NCBI GenBank assembly: GCA_015680685.1
Contig: MNCI01001868.1
Span: 576,871-636,512, forward strand
Direction of reading: 5' to 3'
Source: Gnetum montanum
Lineage: Eukaryota > Streptophyta > Gnetopsida > Gnetales > Gnetaceae
DNA length: 59,642 nucleotides
Shown here one piece after another: positions 44,990-57,598 of this stretch (position 1 is its first letter; each line of letters starts with the position of its first letter). The notes beneath the pieces are model-generated. The model was not told the DNA's origin. It worked only from the letters and a program-made list of their open reading frames with translations, and ran no database searches. Position numbers and translations under genes: made by a program.

Positions 44990-46850
44990 TAATTTTTTTG
45001 AAGGATTTCAAACCAAAATTCTTACTATTAATGTATCTCAAGGATCATATTTTACTACTTAAACTCCAATAGTGATATTTTAGTATTATTCTTAAAAATC
45101 ACAAGTAATAAAATTCATAGTTATTGCTTGATTTTCAATGGTTCTCAAGACTTTACATTTTTGGAGTCATTATGGCAAATCAATGAAGTGTAGAAATATG
45201 TAAAAAATGATTTTCAAATCCATGATAAATGATTATTTTCACATCTCTATTTGAGTCTATTAGTGCTAGGATTATCATCAACTGTTGGGATGCATTTCAA
45301 GAAGAGTTTAAGGAAGATTTTGTAAATCGATAGTTCAAGGAACTTAACATCATATCAAAATTTGATAACTTGAAGATGTAAAAGGGTGAGTCCATACATC
45401 ATTTTCCTAATATATTGTTCATTATGTTACAAAATTTAGTCAAGTATAAATTTGACTAATGAATGAGTAAAAAAGTTTAGAAGATCATTCAAGTCTTGTA
45501 TGATAACTGTAGGTATCGAAACTTTATGATTTCCATACTCCAAACTAAAGATTTATCCACTTATATTATTGATGAGTTGATATCAAATATTAGAGCCCTA
45601 GAAGAATTAAAATCCTCAAATTCACAAAATGATAGTGCATATGTTGTTCAAAATTTCCAAAGAGTTAGAGGTCAAGGTAGAAGACGTAAAAATAAAGAAA
45701 GAAATGCCTTCTAAAATGATGTATCACAAGCCTAAACTCTTAGAATTTTTAGAATTATTAAAATTCCAATTAAAGAGGTAGATCCAAAAGAGAAAGAGAA
45801 AGATCAAACTTATAAGGAAGAAACCAACTGGTAAGCAAGTTTTACAATAAGAGTGTATACACTAGAGATGGAAACTAAAGTAAGAAAGGAACTTTTCAAA
45901 ATTCAAAAACTAGTCAAGAATAGGCTTGAATGTAAAATTATGACCATAAGAAGTGATAGAGGGGATGAGTTTGTTAAATATTATTTTGATACATTTTGTG
46001 AACAACATGGAATATGTAAGAAAATTACATCTGGCTATGAACCTCAAAGAAATGGTGTTGCTAAGATGAAAAATTATGTATTATAAGAAATAAGCATATG
46101 CCTTTTGAAGCATGCTAATGTTCCTAATGAATTTTGGAATGAGATGATAACTATGTCCACATACATTTTAAATAGACTAATTACATCCTCAAAAGTTGAG
46201 AAAATTCCTTATGAATTTTTGTATGCAAAACTTCCAACTCTCTCATCTTATAATCTTTGATTGTATTTTCTATGTAAAGACTCCAATTGTACTTATTTAA
46301 AAATTGGATGATAGATGCTAAAAATTATGTCTTCTTTGAACATGATGCCAAGTCCAGTGGATACAAATATTTTGATCTAGCTTAAAATAGATTATATTAT
46401 TTTATAAATTTACTTTTTAATAAGAAAACCATAGGGATTTAACATTTTTACAAACAAGAAGGCAAAGTCTAATATGAGATTCAAGAGAAGCAAAGACCAA
46501 CACTAGCTTTAAGAATTAAAAGGGATCATTCTCCATGAAAAATGTCGGATACAAACATTTGAAGAAGATTTACATGAAGCCAAGCTACAAACAATGCAAC
46601 CTATGTAATACTTCATCATTATTCTTTAAATGTTGAAAAATCCCTACAAGATTAGGTATGAAATAATGCTTTGAAAAAGAAATATGATGTTATTGTTAAC
46701 AATAAAAAATGATCTCTAGTGGATAATCCTAAAGAAAAGAAATAGATAGATACTAAATGATGATTTAAAACTAAATTTGATGAGAAAGATAACATAATTA
46801 CACATATATCAAGGCTATTTGATAGGGGTCCTACCAATTATGATTAATGG
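44990..46850 (+). pseudogene. Copia (Ty1) element relic: gag, integrase, RT start
   Basis: Order gag, integrase, RT identifies Ty1/Copia. Gag (about 45275-45715): W-AFQEEFKED and FDNLKM-KGESIHH, then a clean frame with STYIIDELISNIRALEELKS and a basic C-terminus. Integrase (45853-46250): IRSDRGDEFVKYYFDTFCEQHGI is the second-aspartate block, in shorter form RSDRGDEF, then GYEPQRNGVAKMKN with E changed to K in the E-R-K-N glutamate position, then NVPNEFWNEMI and YILNRLITSS. RT begins at about 46660: LKKKYDVIVNNKK-SLVD and FKTKFDEKDNI, after which it is lost. Protease is not readable. No 3' LTR seen. The element starts right after the LTR-like end at 44969. Confidence 0.75.
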
Positions 46851-48366
46851 GATCATATCATATAGAGTGCAGTGTGATCTTGTCATTATCTTTGAAGACA
46901 ATTTTTAGCAAATTGCCAAGAACACTCATTGTTATGGTAAAGATTATCATACCTTGAGATTCGACACAACCTAACATGAAACTAAGCTAAGTAATATTCT
47001 AGCCATGAAGTGATATAGGAAAATATTTTAAAAAAAATTGAAAGGAAACTTGTAGATCATTGGAAAAATTTCACAACCTAAGATAATATTCCAAATGCTA
47101 GCAAACTATGGAGGAAATAGCAGCATGCATGAAATAGCTAGTAAAATTAAAAAAAATAAGAAATGTGTAAAAAATGTAATATGAAATTAATTGAAATGTG
47201 CATGTGGTTGATAAAAAAAATAACTAAATAGATCATAAAAATAAAAATTAGATCGAATATCATAAATGCTAGACCTGAGAAAATTCTTAGAACAAATTTA
47301 TTATAATGACAAAGAAAGAAAATTGAAATGGGCAAATTAGAATTGTAAAAAGAACCTTGGAAAACTACTATATAAAAATTAAGAAATGGATAATGAATTA
47401 GGGACATAAGATGAGAAACTATGTTATCTTGTCCTTTGTTTGATGTGCATGCTTGATGCAGATTTGACAAGAATGATGTAGATTTTGGAGTTGACAAGTA
47501 GAGATTAGACTAGATCGATGTGTTGGCATGGATCTAAAGAAGCCTCCATGTGTTAGGAGGACAACATGAAGAGGATAAAAATATGTTAATAGGAGTGGAA
47601 AAGAGAGTATTAGGAAAGAACTAATATCTCTAGAAGGATAAAATTTATTTTGTAAAGAGGAAAACACTTTGAAGAGCTTTCCAAATTGTCAATATGGAAG
47701 CAAGAAGTCAATTGTCCTTTGTACTAGAAATAATTAGGAAGATGTCTATTAGATGCCAACCCTTTTCTATTTAGGGATATCATTATATTTATAGATCAAA
47801 AGTTCCATATAGATTATGAAGAAACAATGCATTGGGGCCCATAGAACCTTCTATATAGTTTTAGATAGGAGAATTAACATGTAGATAGCTGATGTAAAAA
47901 AATGATATAAGACATTAAAAGTAAGATTGATGCAAGATGTTGAAGAGAAAAAATAATGTTTTATTTTAAAAAATAAATTTGACCAAAACATTTGAAGCTA
48001 GGATTGATGTAAGACTTGACGTTAGATGTCAAAACTAGAGATCAAAGATGAGCAATCAAAAATGATGTTATAGATGACATGAGACCTCACTTATAAAAAA
48101 AATCTAAAGATAAGAACTAAAAACCATATTGACAATGATGCAAGATATTAAATTTGGATTGCTAAAGATGAATTTAAGTTAAGAAGCCATAGAATGTACC
48201 TGAGACTCATACTTATGTAGAAAAAGTCCAAGTGGGTACAACATTGCCTTCTCTTAATGGACACCATTGAAAAGATAAAGGAGAATCTATCAATAAAAGA
48301 CATAGGCTACTAGATAAGTACAAGAGAAGTTAAACGAAGAGAGTTGATAAAGGAGAAAGTTTGAGA
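46851..48366. other. Decayed sequence, no gene recognised
   Basis: A-rich on the plus strand; minus-strand frames at 47147-47667 are Phe/Ile/Leu-rich translations of T-rich DNA. From about 47910 to 48160 AAGATGA, GATGCAAGAT and GATTGATG motifs recur irregularly. It may hold the missing downstream parts of the Copia or E7 elements, unreadable by eye. Confidence 0.35.
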
Positions 48367-49250
48367 TATCATCGATACATGTATAGTGGAGTTCTATACC
48401 ACAAAAGTAGGATGTGAGTAGATCCCAAAAAGCACACATAAAATTTTAAATAAAGAACTTCCCAATCCATTCAATTCTTCCAATAACATCCTTACTAGGG
48501 TAAAGAAAAGACATTAATTTTCCCTCACCATTATACAACATGAAAAGATAAAGGAATAGAAAAATATAGGGAAATAGATGGAAATGCAAACAGAAAGAAA
48601 TGAAATAAGCGAAAAGAACCTAGGGACATTGTCGATATACCAATGATGGAATGTTGTATCACAAAAGTGGAACACAACTAGATCCCTAAAATTAAACTCT
48701 TCCTTACCTCACTCATATGAAGATTCATACTTACTACATCACTCTACACTTAATACTTCCTCACTACATTGGTGCAGGAATATTTATTTGGCCTTACTAA
48801 TGCTAAACATAGAAAGGAATCAAAATAGATGAGGAGAGGGGATTAGAGGAAGAAGAGAGAAATATATTATAGTTAAGCATAAATTATTGGCTTCTAAATA
48901 TAAAGAGTAAAAAAACAAAGAAAAGAAAAAAAGGATATTGTTTCTATATCTATCATGATGATGGTGCTATGTCATACAAGTAGGGCATGGCTAAAACCTA
49001 CACACTATATGGTTGAAAATGATGCCACATACATATATATATATATAGTCAAAGTAACCCTTTCCTATCCAACTCAATCATATGCTCAGTCACACTTTTA
49101 CATGAAGTAATGAGATATTTAGTCACTCAAAAATCTTATTGGTTGTGCCAAGCATATAGACTAGAATGGGATAGACAGCATAGGAAAATATGAAGAAAAT
49201 GGCTATGAAAGTAGTAGAATATGAAATAAAGAAGGGGTGTAGTAAAAAAA
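48367..49250 (+). repeat. Diverged tandem repeat, three units of about 270-310 bp
   Basis: Units begin near 48367, 48632 and 48940. Shared anchors in order: GATA(T/C)-TG-T-GTGGA-TT-TAT-(A/C)CACAAAAGT-G, then TAGATCCC or its variants, then a T/C-rich CCAATCCATTCAATTC or CCTATCCAACTCAATC line, and a purine-rich GAAAA-ATA-GG tail. Similarity between units is low, so the array is old. It abuts and probably interrupts the integrase of E7. Confidence 0.55.
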
Positions 49251-49259
49251 GTAGTGCAA

Positions 49260-51600
49260 AATGAAAACCTATTATTCCAATGTAGTACATATCTCATTAT
49301 AATATAAATAAAACTAATAAAAAGAAAATGGGATTTTATGGTATGTAAGAAAACAACTTCTACCTACTTAGTGAAGTATTCCCTAGAAGTTAGAACAAAT
49401 TAGTACCTAGCAGATAAAGAAGCACTAATAGCACTAATAAGATCTAAATCCCATTTTTGAATGAGCTATGTGATTTAAGATATGTTAAGCTCCTACAAAT
49501 GAAGGTAGATAAGTGATGCATTATCTTTAACAAGTATCACATGTCTTAACTAGATGGTATGCATCTTTGGCTAAGGTTGTCCATTAATAGCCTAAAGAAA
49601 TAATATGAGAAGCCAAGAATCATGACCCTAGGTGTTTGCCAAAAATTCATAAGTGAACCTAATCAATGACTATCTTAAAATATATAGCACTAAGACAATG
49701 TAGAAGAAAACATGTGGAAGAAACTAGACATAACATATTGGGATTCACTAATCAAAAGTATCAACTACTTTTACCAAAAGCATCCTTCTTAGTATGTGTG
49801 AGATGATTAGAAATTTTCCCAGTAGTGAGGTAATGAAGAAGATTAGTGTATTTTTGACTCTTATTAGTTATGTTGATAACAATTATTGAGATATCAAGAG
49901 ATTTCACAACATTTGTTAAGTAAACTAATTGTATGAGTTGATATTACCTAGCAGAAGAATCAACATGAATGGAGAATGTTATCAAGGCATTAGCTAGAAT
50001 ATTTTTATAGTATGGAATATTGCTTAAGGTATAAGAAGAAAAGGAAATGACTAGTTCCTTAGTTATTTCTAGGGAAAGAACTAAGGAGCCTTATAATCAT
50101 ATTTACCATTAACTTGTTTTATGATGAGTTGAGAGTTATCATAAATGGTAATGATATTAACCTAATTTTTTAATGCTAGCAAGAGACCTTGTATTAGAGC
50201 CTCATATTCAGCTATATGGTTAGTGTGTAAAAAATCAAGTTTATAAGCTTGATAAAGAACTTGTTTTGTATAAAGAATAAGGACATAGGCTATGCTAGAC
50301 CCAAAGGAAATGTATACTCTATCAAACTAAAGAATATCATCCAAATTTATTTCATTAATGTATAAGCTATGAATAATGTCAATTGTGTTATAAGAAGAAA
50401 TAAGATCAGCTATGGATTAACCTTTGATGGAGTGTTAATATAGAAAATAAAGGTCAAAATCAATAAGAAAAGTCTTCTAATAAGCTAGATGGTGATTATC
50501 TAAAGGATTATTAGTACTGATTTTAAAAATGTTATCTTTGTAGATAAGAAATATCTTAAGCATTGAGAAGGTAATGCCTCCACTTTTTAAGAGTGAAGAT
50601 AAGACTTAGATAAGATTTCTTGATGTCAAAGTATCTAGTTTCAAATTTTAAGAAAGATAAAATATGTGATATATTAGAAGATCAACTCTATCTTCTCATC
50701 TTTGAGAAAGCATGGTGGATTTGGAAAGATAAAGGTAGAAAGGTTGATCAAATTATGAAGGATGTAGATTAAAATGAGTGTTTAAATGTTCTTTGATGAA
50801 ATCAAATACCTTTTAAAATTTCTCATCCCAAATAAAAGAGGTAGATTTACGAAGCATGTGAGTCAAATAATGTAGATGATCAGTAAGATTAGAGATGAAG
50901 TGATGAATCGATTAAAGATGACCTTGTAAAATACCCATATCTTGAATGTTTCTAGGTGGTGCAAGATCAAGAATATTCTTAACCTTATCAAAGTCAATAG
51001 CTATATAATTGTGAAATACAAGATAACCTAAAATCTTACCTATGAGGACCTTAAAATGCATTTCTTAGGATTAAGATGTGGGTTAAGCCTATTTCAATAA
51101 GTTAAAACTTGATTCAAGTCAAAATCATAATCAATTACTAAGGTAGATTTGATGGCAAAATCATCAATGTAATTGTTAACTATTTTGAACATCATGTCAT
51201 TAAAGATGAAAGTAATAGCTCATTGATAAGTAGATCTAGCATTCTTAAGTCCAAAGGACATTTTAGTGTAGCAAAATATCCTCCAAGAAGTCATGAAAGT
51301 AGTGTATTGATGATGTTCTAGATTTGATTATAATCATAAAACCCATCCATTAAGGATGAAAGAGTATAGCTAGCTATGGAGTATATGAGCTTATCAATAT
51401 TTGGTAATGAAAATTCATCCTTAAGAATGATCTTGTTGAGATTCCAAACGTCAATGCATATACATATGTCATTATTCGTTTTGGAAACTATAATCATTTA
51501 GAAATCCAATTAGAATAATGGACAAATCAAATGAATCCAACATTGTAGGGCTTGGTGATCTTTTCTTTTATAGCAAGAGATATAGTAAGAAGAATTTTTC
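49260..51600 (-). pseudogene. E7: Ty3 pol relic (RT, dual RNase H, integrase), minus strand
   Basis: Minus-strand pol in domain order from high to low coordinates. RT: ICIDVWNLNKIILKDEFSLP-type reading near 51460, FMDGF/YDYNQI near 51340, KMSFGLKNARSTYQ near 51230, the catalytic NYIDDFAIKS with YIDD encoded at 51160-51171, and LNPKKCI near 51060. RNase H: a linker HSIKG-SMADLIS near 50430, then a second RNase H with HTNHIAEYEALIQGLLLALK and YDNSQLIIKQVNG (50230-50110). Integrase: WTTLAKDAYHLVKTCD at about 49578-49531, then WDLDLISTISASLSARYQFV and SREYFTK (49460-49380). It then stops near the tandem repeat. Stops are frequent, mostly at Gln and Trp positions. Dual RNase H places it in the Tat lineage. 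No LTR was found for it. Confidence 0.75.
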
Positions 51601-53350
51601 TAACCTTTTGTTTAATATGTTTGAAACCTTCTTCTAAGATGATATGCTATACTAGATTTTGGTCTAAATTGGGCATATTGTTGTATCCCCAAGAGAAAGC
51701 AATCAAATGCTTTTGCAAGATAACTAAGATAGCTTCTCCAAGGTCTTGGGAAAGGAGAGCATTAGGCTAAAGAGTATTTTGTTTATCCCTATGACTTATT
51801 ATAGGTAAGTTAATTAGGTTGTTATTCATTAAAAGCAGCTCTTGATCAAGGAAAGTTAGGTCTGATTGAGGTAGAAGTTCATCTTCTATGATATCTAAAT
51901 AGGATATAAGAAAATATGAACTTGATTTTAAATTAAGAAAAGAAAGATCTAGAGTCTAACATACCTACCTTGTAAGGTGGTTCAAGATCAAAGGTTGAAC
52001 TAGAAAATTTGAATAGATAGCCATATTTACCTAGGCTTGAATCAAAAAAAAAACAAATTTAGGTTTTATTGTTTAAAAATAAATAATGTTAAATGTTAAG
52101 ATAAATGATGTCAAAATATCGTCGATGTCAAAACTTCCAAGGCATGTATTGTTTCTAAGTTATAAAAGTAGTGGAAAAGGAAAATTTGATACCAAAACTT
52201 TTAATTACATTAGAGCATCTTAAGAAACAATGTACAAGTAGAGTAGATAGTGACAACAATACTAGATGATGAGAGAATAATGGTAAGTGGAAATTGTAAT
52301 AGTCAAGTGTCTAGGAATGATTCTAGCAATACCAAGAAACTACCTTAACCCCAATTATTCCCTCCTAGAGCCCACATATGAGTAATTCAAAATCTAGTTA
52401 GGAATTATTTTTGTAGAGTTTGCTACTATTCCTTTGGTTTTCTATAACAACTACTTTTGATTTCTATAATTTAATAAAATTTTGCTAGTAATTACAATAC
52501 TATGGTTAGATGTAGTAAATATTTTAAAGATTAGATTTAAGCTTTTGGTTTGATTTTGTTATGGGTATTGAAAATCCCATAGTGTAACCTTAGTTTTAAG
52601 GGTTTTGAGAAATCCCTAGATTTATTACTAGGAATTTCATGCATGTACTAATTTTTTTTTCTCCAAAATTCATAGGTAGGGAATGCCTCAATCATCTAGA
52701 ATTTTAAGCAGATTTGCTACTTGGTTGAAGAGAAATTATGTTTTTTCATGTCAATATTATAGTTCAATAAACAATGATGCTAAGGCAAAAATATTCTATT
52801 ATTTTAAGCTAAGTTTGCCTAAATCTAGTAGATGATTTGAGTTTCTTGGATAAAAATATTCATAAATCAACATTTTCATAGAAAAATTTATAATTTTTAT
52901 TGCAAATTTTAAGAAAATATGGATTTAGAGGTTTTCACGAAGAACATGATGTGAGGGTTCCAACGTGACCACATTTTTATGAAATGTCTAAGTATTAGAA
53001 TTAACACATGAAATGACATCTTGAATTAGAGTAAACTTTAACATAAAACATCAAAACCTCATAGTTTAATTTTAATGCATCACATTAAAAGCTCAAAGGA
53101 AGTTTTAACATAAGTATCGAATGGAGTCAATATGTTTCAATGTATCAAAATAAGTTATAAGATTTAGTGTAAAAAACTATGCTTTCAACACTAAATCATT
53201 TTGACATCTATTATAGGGATGTAGCAGCATTTAGGCTCCTTTTCATTAAGCCTATGTTCTTTATCTTAATAAAACAAAGAAGCATCTTGGAAAATAAATG
53301 TAGAAAGCCATGACCTATCAAGGGTAAGTATCTTTTTGATGATGTTACTT
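51601..53350. other. No gene recognised; probably upstream part of E7 in decay
   Basis: On the minus strand this should hold protease/gag of E7, but I cannot read either. The frame 51552-51770 (plus) is a shadow. About 52370-53200 is AT-rich with no structure seen. Confidence 0.35.
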
Positions 53351-53366
53351 TGATGCCACAAATATC

Positions 53367-54560
53367 ATGGGCTTGCAAGGGAGCTGCATAATTTCTAAAG
53401 TTGTACATTACTCATTTTTACATGGTAATATGGATGGGCCTAGGAGCAGAATTCATCCAGCAAACTTTGGTGGAAATTATACTAGGATTATCTATAGAGC
53501 TCATAAAAATAGTTTTAAAAAGTGGTCTAAGATTGAAGAGCTATCTAAATATATCCTAATGTATAAGAAGTCCTTGGACAAGCTATGGGAAACAAGAAAA
53601 TATTGGCAATTCAATGCCAATAGCATATAAATCTTGGAAACTTAAACTTCAAAGGTAGTGTCTAACACTCTAGGCTCTTAAATTTTTATTGAGAGATGAG
53701 TTAGCAGTTTAAGAGTTAAGAAAAGTTTCAAAGTTAGTGTTATTTTAACTAAAACCACCTTTGATATTGTTATTCAAGTTTGTTAATTCTAACATATAAA
53801 GTCCTAAGATTTTTTACAGAACCTATTACAAGATCTTTTCTAGCATAAAAATTGGAGACCTCATGTGATGTTCCATTTTAATGCATAGTATAAGGGATTA
53901 AGACTACATACATTTTGGAATGAGTATAATAGGTGGGAATGGATTCATCTTTTATGGAATAAAGTCTATGGAGAGAACATAGAGTGGCCAAATGGATTAA
54001 GAATCATCCTAAGGCTAAAAAGTAAGTATAAGAATTTTTTAGAAGAGTTAAATAGAAGATGGACTAGATAGAAAATAAGACTAATAGTGAAATGTATTTA
54101 CTTGTAGCTCAAATAAGCATTGATGATGCCAAATTCAGTGACATCATGAGTAGTAGAAGAGTTTAGAGTTAGGCTAACTAGTAAAGTTCAAAGGGCTCAA
54201 AGTGGCTTTTTGAGGGAGAAGGAATCAAGTACTTTATTAAATTTAATAGGATAAAAATTTTGTATGCTTTAGGATTCAATCATCCCTACCATAGTGTAGT
54301 AGAATGTGTAGGCTTCATAAAGAGCTATTCAATGGAGAAGGCTATTTTTGTGGTTTGTGTAGACTAAAAATAAGTCATCATTACTTGGGACTTAGATACA
54401 CTGAGGTATTGGTTAGACTTTCTAGAAAAAAAATAAAGATTGATCATTTGAAGCTAGACTTAAGAAAACTATTAGTCATGGAGAAATGGATGATGTTAGG
54501 GAAGAATGATGCCATCAATGTACACAAGGGAAAAATGAAGATTTAAAGAAGTTGTTCCCT
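53367..54560 (+). pseudogene. Protein-like decayed readings, unrecognised
   Basis: Two stretches look coding-derived. At 53367-53630: HPANFGGNYTRIIYRAHKNS and KKWSKIEELSKYILMYKKSL, basic and helical. At about 53935-54060 the reading is WIHLLWNKVYGENIEW and KNFLEELNRRWTR, and at about 54220-54330 it is KILYALGFNHPYHSVVECVG. They are in different frames and broken. No family motif is visible. They could be an extra ORF of a retroelement or a gene fragment; chance cannot be excluded. Confidence 0.3.
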
Positions 54561-56010
54561 TTGTTCATTGAAAGGATATTCTATAATAAAATAGATCAAA
54601 AATAGAAGATGGTCCATAGGTGGTTGTATCAGCTATATGGAGTGATTTCCGAAGGGAGGGTAGCCAGCTAAAAAATATTTACTTATCAAGGGGTAGTTCA
54701 AGAAATGGAGAAATTTCCCCAAGAAGAAAAAATGGAAAGAAAAAAATGAGAAGCAAGAGGATCAATTTTTAATTTTATTATGGATTAATAAAGGTTGCAA
54801 AAAAATTATTTGAAAGATGTGAAGAGAAGTAAGCTAGCATTACTTTAGTAGTAGATTTTAGGCCACGATTATGCTAACACATTGGGAGTCTAATGTCTAC
54901 TTATAGCATTTGAGGAGGTAGTGCTTTGACATTGGTGTCAAAAAGTAGGTAAGAGATGGACTCATCAATGTTAGAAAGCAAGGAAGCAAGAAAGAAGGAG
55001 ATCTTGGAGAGCACCTTAGGAATTGTGGAGAAGGAAAGAGCTTTAAGAACAATGAAGTCTCTTTCAGAGAAGAAAGCACCTCCTTGAAGAACCAAGAAAT
55101 AAATGCCTTCTAGAAGAAGCTAGAAGAATGAATAAGTAACTTTATTCCTATTTCCCATATTCTACTAACTATTAATGATGTGGAATATTTTCTAGTTTTA
55201 TGTTAAGGGATGATGTGGTACTAACATGTTAGTTATTTTGCACAAGTTGCTTGTGATAAGAGAGCCTTGGAATGGAAGGAAAAAAAGCTATTTTCCAACC
55301 TTTCTTCGATCTCCAAGGATCAAAAGAAATATATGAGTAGAGAGAAAATAGATTTCTTACATGACTTGATTTCTTTAGGGGAAAAAAAGGGAATATGGAA
55401 ATTTTGGCTTTTTTATAACCTTTTTATTTTAAACTTTGATGAAATAGGCTACGAGGTGTAACAAAGATAGGATAGAGAAAGGGATGAACTACTAGAACTA
55501 GGGATCCCAACTTCACCTCTTGCAAATATTACTCCTCCACCTAGAAAACAAAATTTAAATGATTTGAAGATTTGCAAGTGGATAAAAAAAAGTAACAAGT
55601 TCAAAGCTCTCCACATTTGACAATAATTATGTTTGATATCATGTTAAAGATTACACATCAATTTTATAGACATAGAAGATGAAACACCACCAAGAAAACA
55701 CATGTTGAAACTTGTAACCTTCACCAATCAACTTGAGGCAAAATTTCATTGTAAATATAAGGTTATTAGCCCATGAGTTGCAATCTTGCATACTTTAGGC
55801 TTTTGGGACTAAATAATGCCTCATAAGTTGTTATGCCTCACTTCCCAAGTGGAAAAAGCATTATCATTTCTATATATGGGCTTGGAAAGGCTAAAAATGC
55901 CTTGGAGACTACCAAATTTGGCATTTTCATCAATTTTTGTAGAGTTAGAACCTCAACTATGTTGAATCCATCTATCCTCAACGTAGATGGTGTTGGATTT
56001 TTACTTTCTA
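54561..56010. other. No gene recognised
   Basis: A/G-rich plus strand. A 64-codon frame at 55267-55461 (KKYMSREKIDFLHDLISLGE) is the only protein-like piece and has no recognisable relatives. From 55800 the texture changes toward more G/C and motif repeats. Confidence 0.3.
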
Positions 56011-56019
56011 GCAACAACA

Positions 56020-56300
56020 CCTAGTGTAGTTACCACAAAGCCCAATATAGTTGCAAGACCAACATTGGTGTTGTTGGGTTTTTCGTTTTCCTAGTAATGG
56101 CTAGTGTAGTCATAACATTTTCCAAGTGATAGCAACATGACTAGCATAGACATCATGGATTTCCAATAGATGTAGTTTGGCTAGCATAGTCACCATGCTT
56201 TTAGTAGATTTCAACAAATCTTAGCATAGTCCTCAAAGTCTAGCATAGTCAAGGTGAAGTCTAGCATATTCACAAAAGTCTATTTACTATTTGTAGTATG
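56020..56300 (+). repeat. CTAGCATAGTCAC dispersed motif cluster
   Basis: CTAG(C/T)(A/G)TAGT(C/T)A(C/T) recurs about eight times (near 56021, 56099, 56139, 56190, 56220, 56240, 56262 and neighbours) with spacings of 20-50 bases. It uses the same AGCATAGTC vocabulary as the E4/E5 LTRs, so it may be a remnant of such an LTR, but neither end is visible. Confidence 0.45.
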
Positions 56301-56560
56301 AAAATGGGTTTTGATGACCTTGTTACATCAAAACTTATCAAAAATTATCAACTACGCTAGAAATCATAGTTTTTACATCTGCAAACAAACACCAATTTGT
56401 TAGTAATCTTGTTAGTATTTCGTAGCATTAAATTAGCAACCTAAAGCCTATAAAACCCAAGCTTTAACACCATATTCAAGTTTGGAACACTTTTCAATAG
56501 TGAAAAACCACCAAATTCACATGTTGTAACCTTTGTGATGAGACGTGATTTGCATAGGCC

Positions 56561-56651
56561 GCGATATCACGTACGCGATATCGTGTCTGCCGCAATATCG
56601 CATCCCCCGCGATATCGCGTCTTCCCTACGATATCGCGTATGCGATATCGC
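56561..56651 (+). promoter_or_regulatory. Cluster of GCGATATCGC palindromes in E6 U3
   Basis: Five GATATC cores (56563, 56577, 56611, 56630, 56644) and one AATATC stand in 90 bases, most flanked by CG to give GCGATATCGC or longer. The cluster ends 17 bases before the TATA box, the position of an upstream promoter element. Function is inferred from position only. Confidence 0.6.
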
Positions 56652-56667
56652 AGTCCACTGCCATATC

Positions 56668-56675
56668 TATAAATA
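56668..56675 (+). promoter_or_regulatory. TATA box of E6 LTR
   Basis: TATAAATA followed by AGAGGCAGC, 132 bases after the LTR start; conserved in position in the sister LTRs. Confidence 0.65.
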
Positions 56676-57468
56676 AGAGGCAGCTCTTCCTTGTTTGGCA
56701 ATTAGGAGTTAGAAGTAGCGAAGCTCTAGCAGTTTGATCCCTCCAAAGTTAGATTATTTTTCCCGTGTCTACCCGCAGTGTGGTGAATGTAATTGTACGG
56801 TGTCTCTATTCGAGTGTGACGTACTTGGACATGCACATGATCGGCAATAAAGATTGAGATTACTTCATCATTGCAGCATTCACTTTGTTATTTATTTATT
56901 TTATTTATTTATTTAATTTTATTTACTATTTTCTCTCTCTCACCCTTAAACTCCTAGAATGCGGAACGAGTACGACTTGATTACGAGCATTTAAGTGTGA
57001 CTACTTGGTTACCCAGTGGCATAGCTAGGATCTACATTTGGTAACCTAGTGGTGTATCTGGGATCTATGCTTGGTAATCCTAATGGCGTACCTAAGATCT
57101 ACGCTTGGTAATCCCAATGGTAGTCATGCACGAGGTCCAAGATGTGTATGGTTGATCAAGGAACCGGTTGCTCATTGCACTTAGGCTAGATTAGATTTTC
57201 TTACCATTTTCCTCCTAGCTTAGCTTAGTTAATATTATTTTCCACTACCTTCAAAAGTAGCATAGATTAGGAACACATCATACACCTCATCTGGACTAAA
57301 TCATACGTGAAAAATATACAATACTAGTCGAGGTGGGAAGACAGCAAACTACGACCTAAGGATAACTGTCTAGGTACCACAACTAGTCCGTCTGCCGAGT
57401 TCGACCGGATTGTGCGTGCGATGCTCATTTCGTATGGTTGAGTGTAGGGGTACCTCACCACTCATCAT

Positions 57469-57486
57469 TGGCGTCGTTGCCGGGGA
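57469..57486 (+). other. Primer binding site of E6 (tRNA-Asp)
   Basis: TGGCGTCGTTGCCGGGGA matches the complement of the plant tRNA-Asp 3' end (TGGCGCCGTTGCCGGGGA) at 17 of 18 positions. Confidence 0.85.
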
Positions 57487-57598
57487 TGGTGCTTGTTATC
57501 TAGATTAGTTATATCGTACAAGGTCATTGTAAAGAACTTAACGATATATCTCTTAAAAATAAGTAATTATAAAAATTCACATAAATTCACACACAACA

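Larger units (their letters stand above)
56536..57467 (+). mobile_element. 5' LTR of element E6 (932 bp)
   Basis: Bounded by inverted ends TGATGAG and CTCATCA, with the primer site one base later. It has the TATA box and the GGTAATCC(C/T)AATGG / TTGGTAAC blocks (57007-57120) shared with the E1 and E2 LTRs. It retains many CpG, so it is the youngest of its family here. The other LTR is beyond the window. Confidence 0.9.

Noticed and set aside
47147-47667. Minus-strand hydrophobic open frames as membrane proteins
   Set aside because: They are Phe/Ile/Leu translations of T-rich DNA without a consistent frame or a plausible gene structure.
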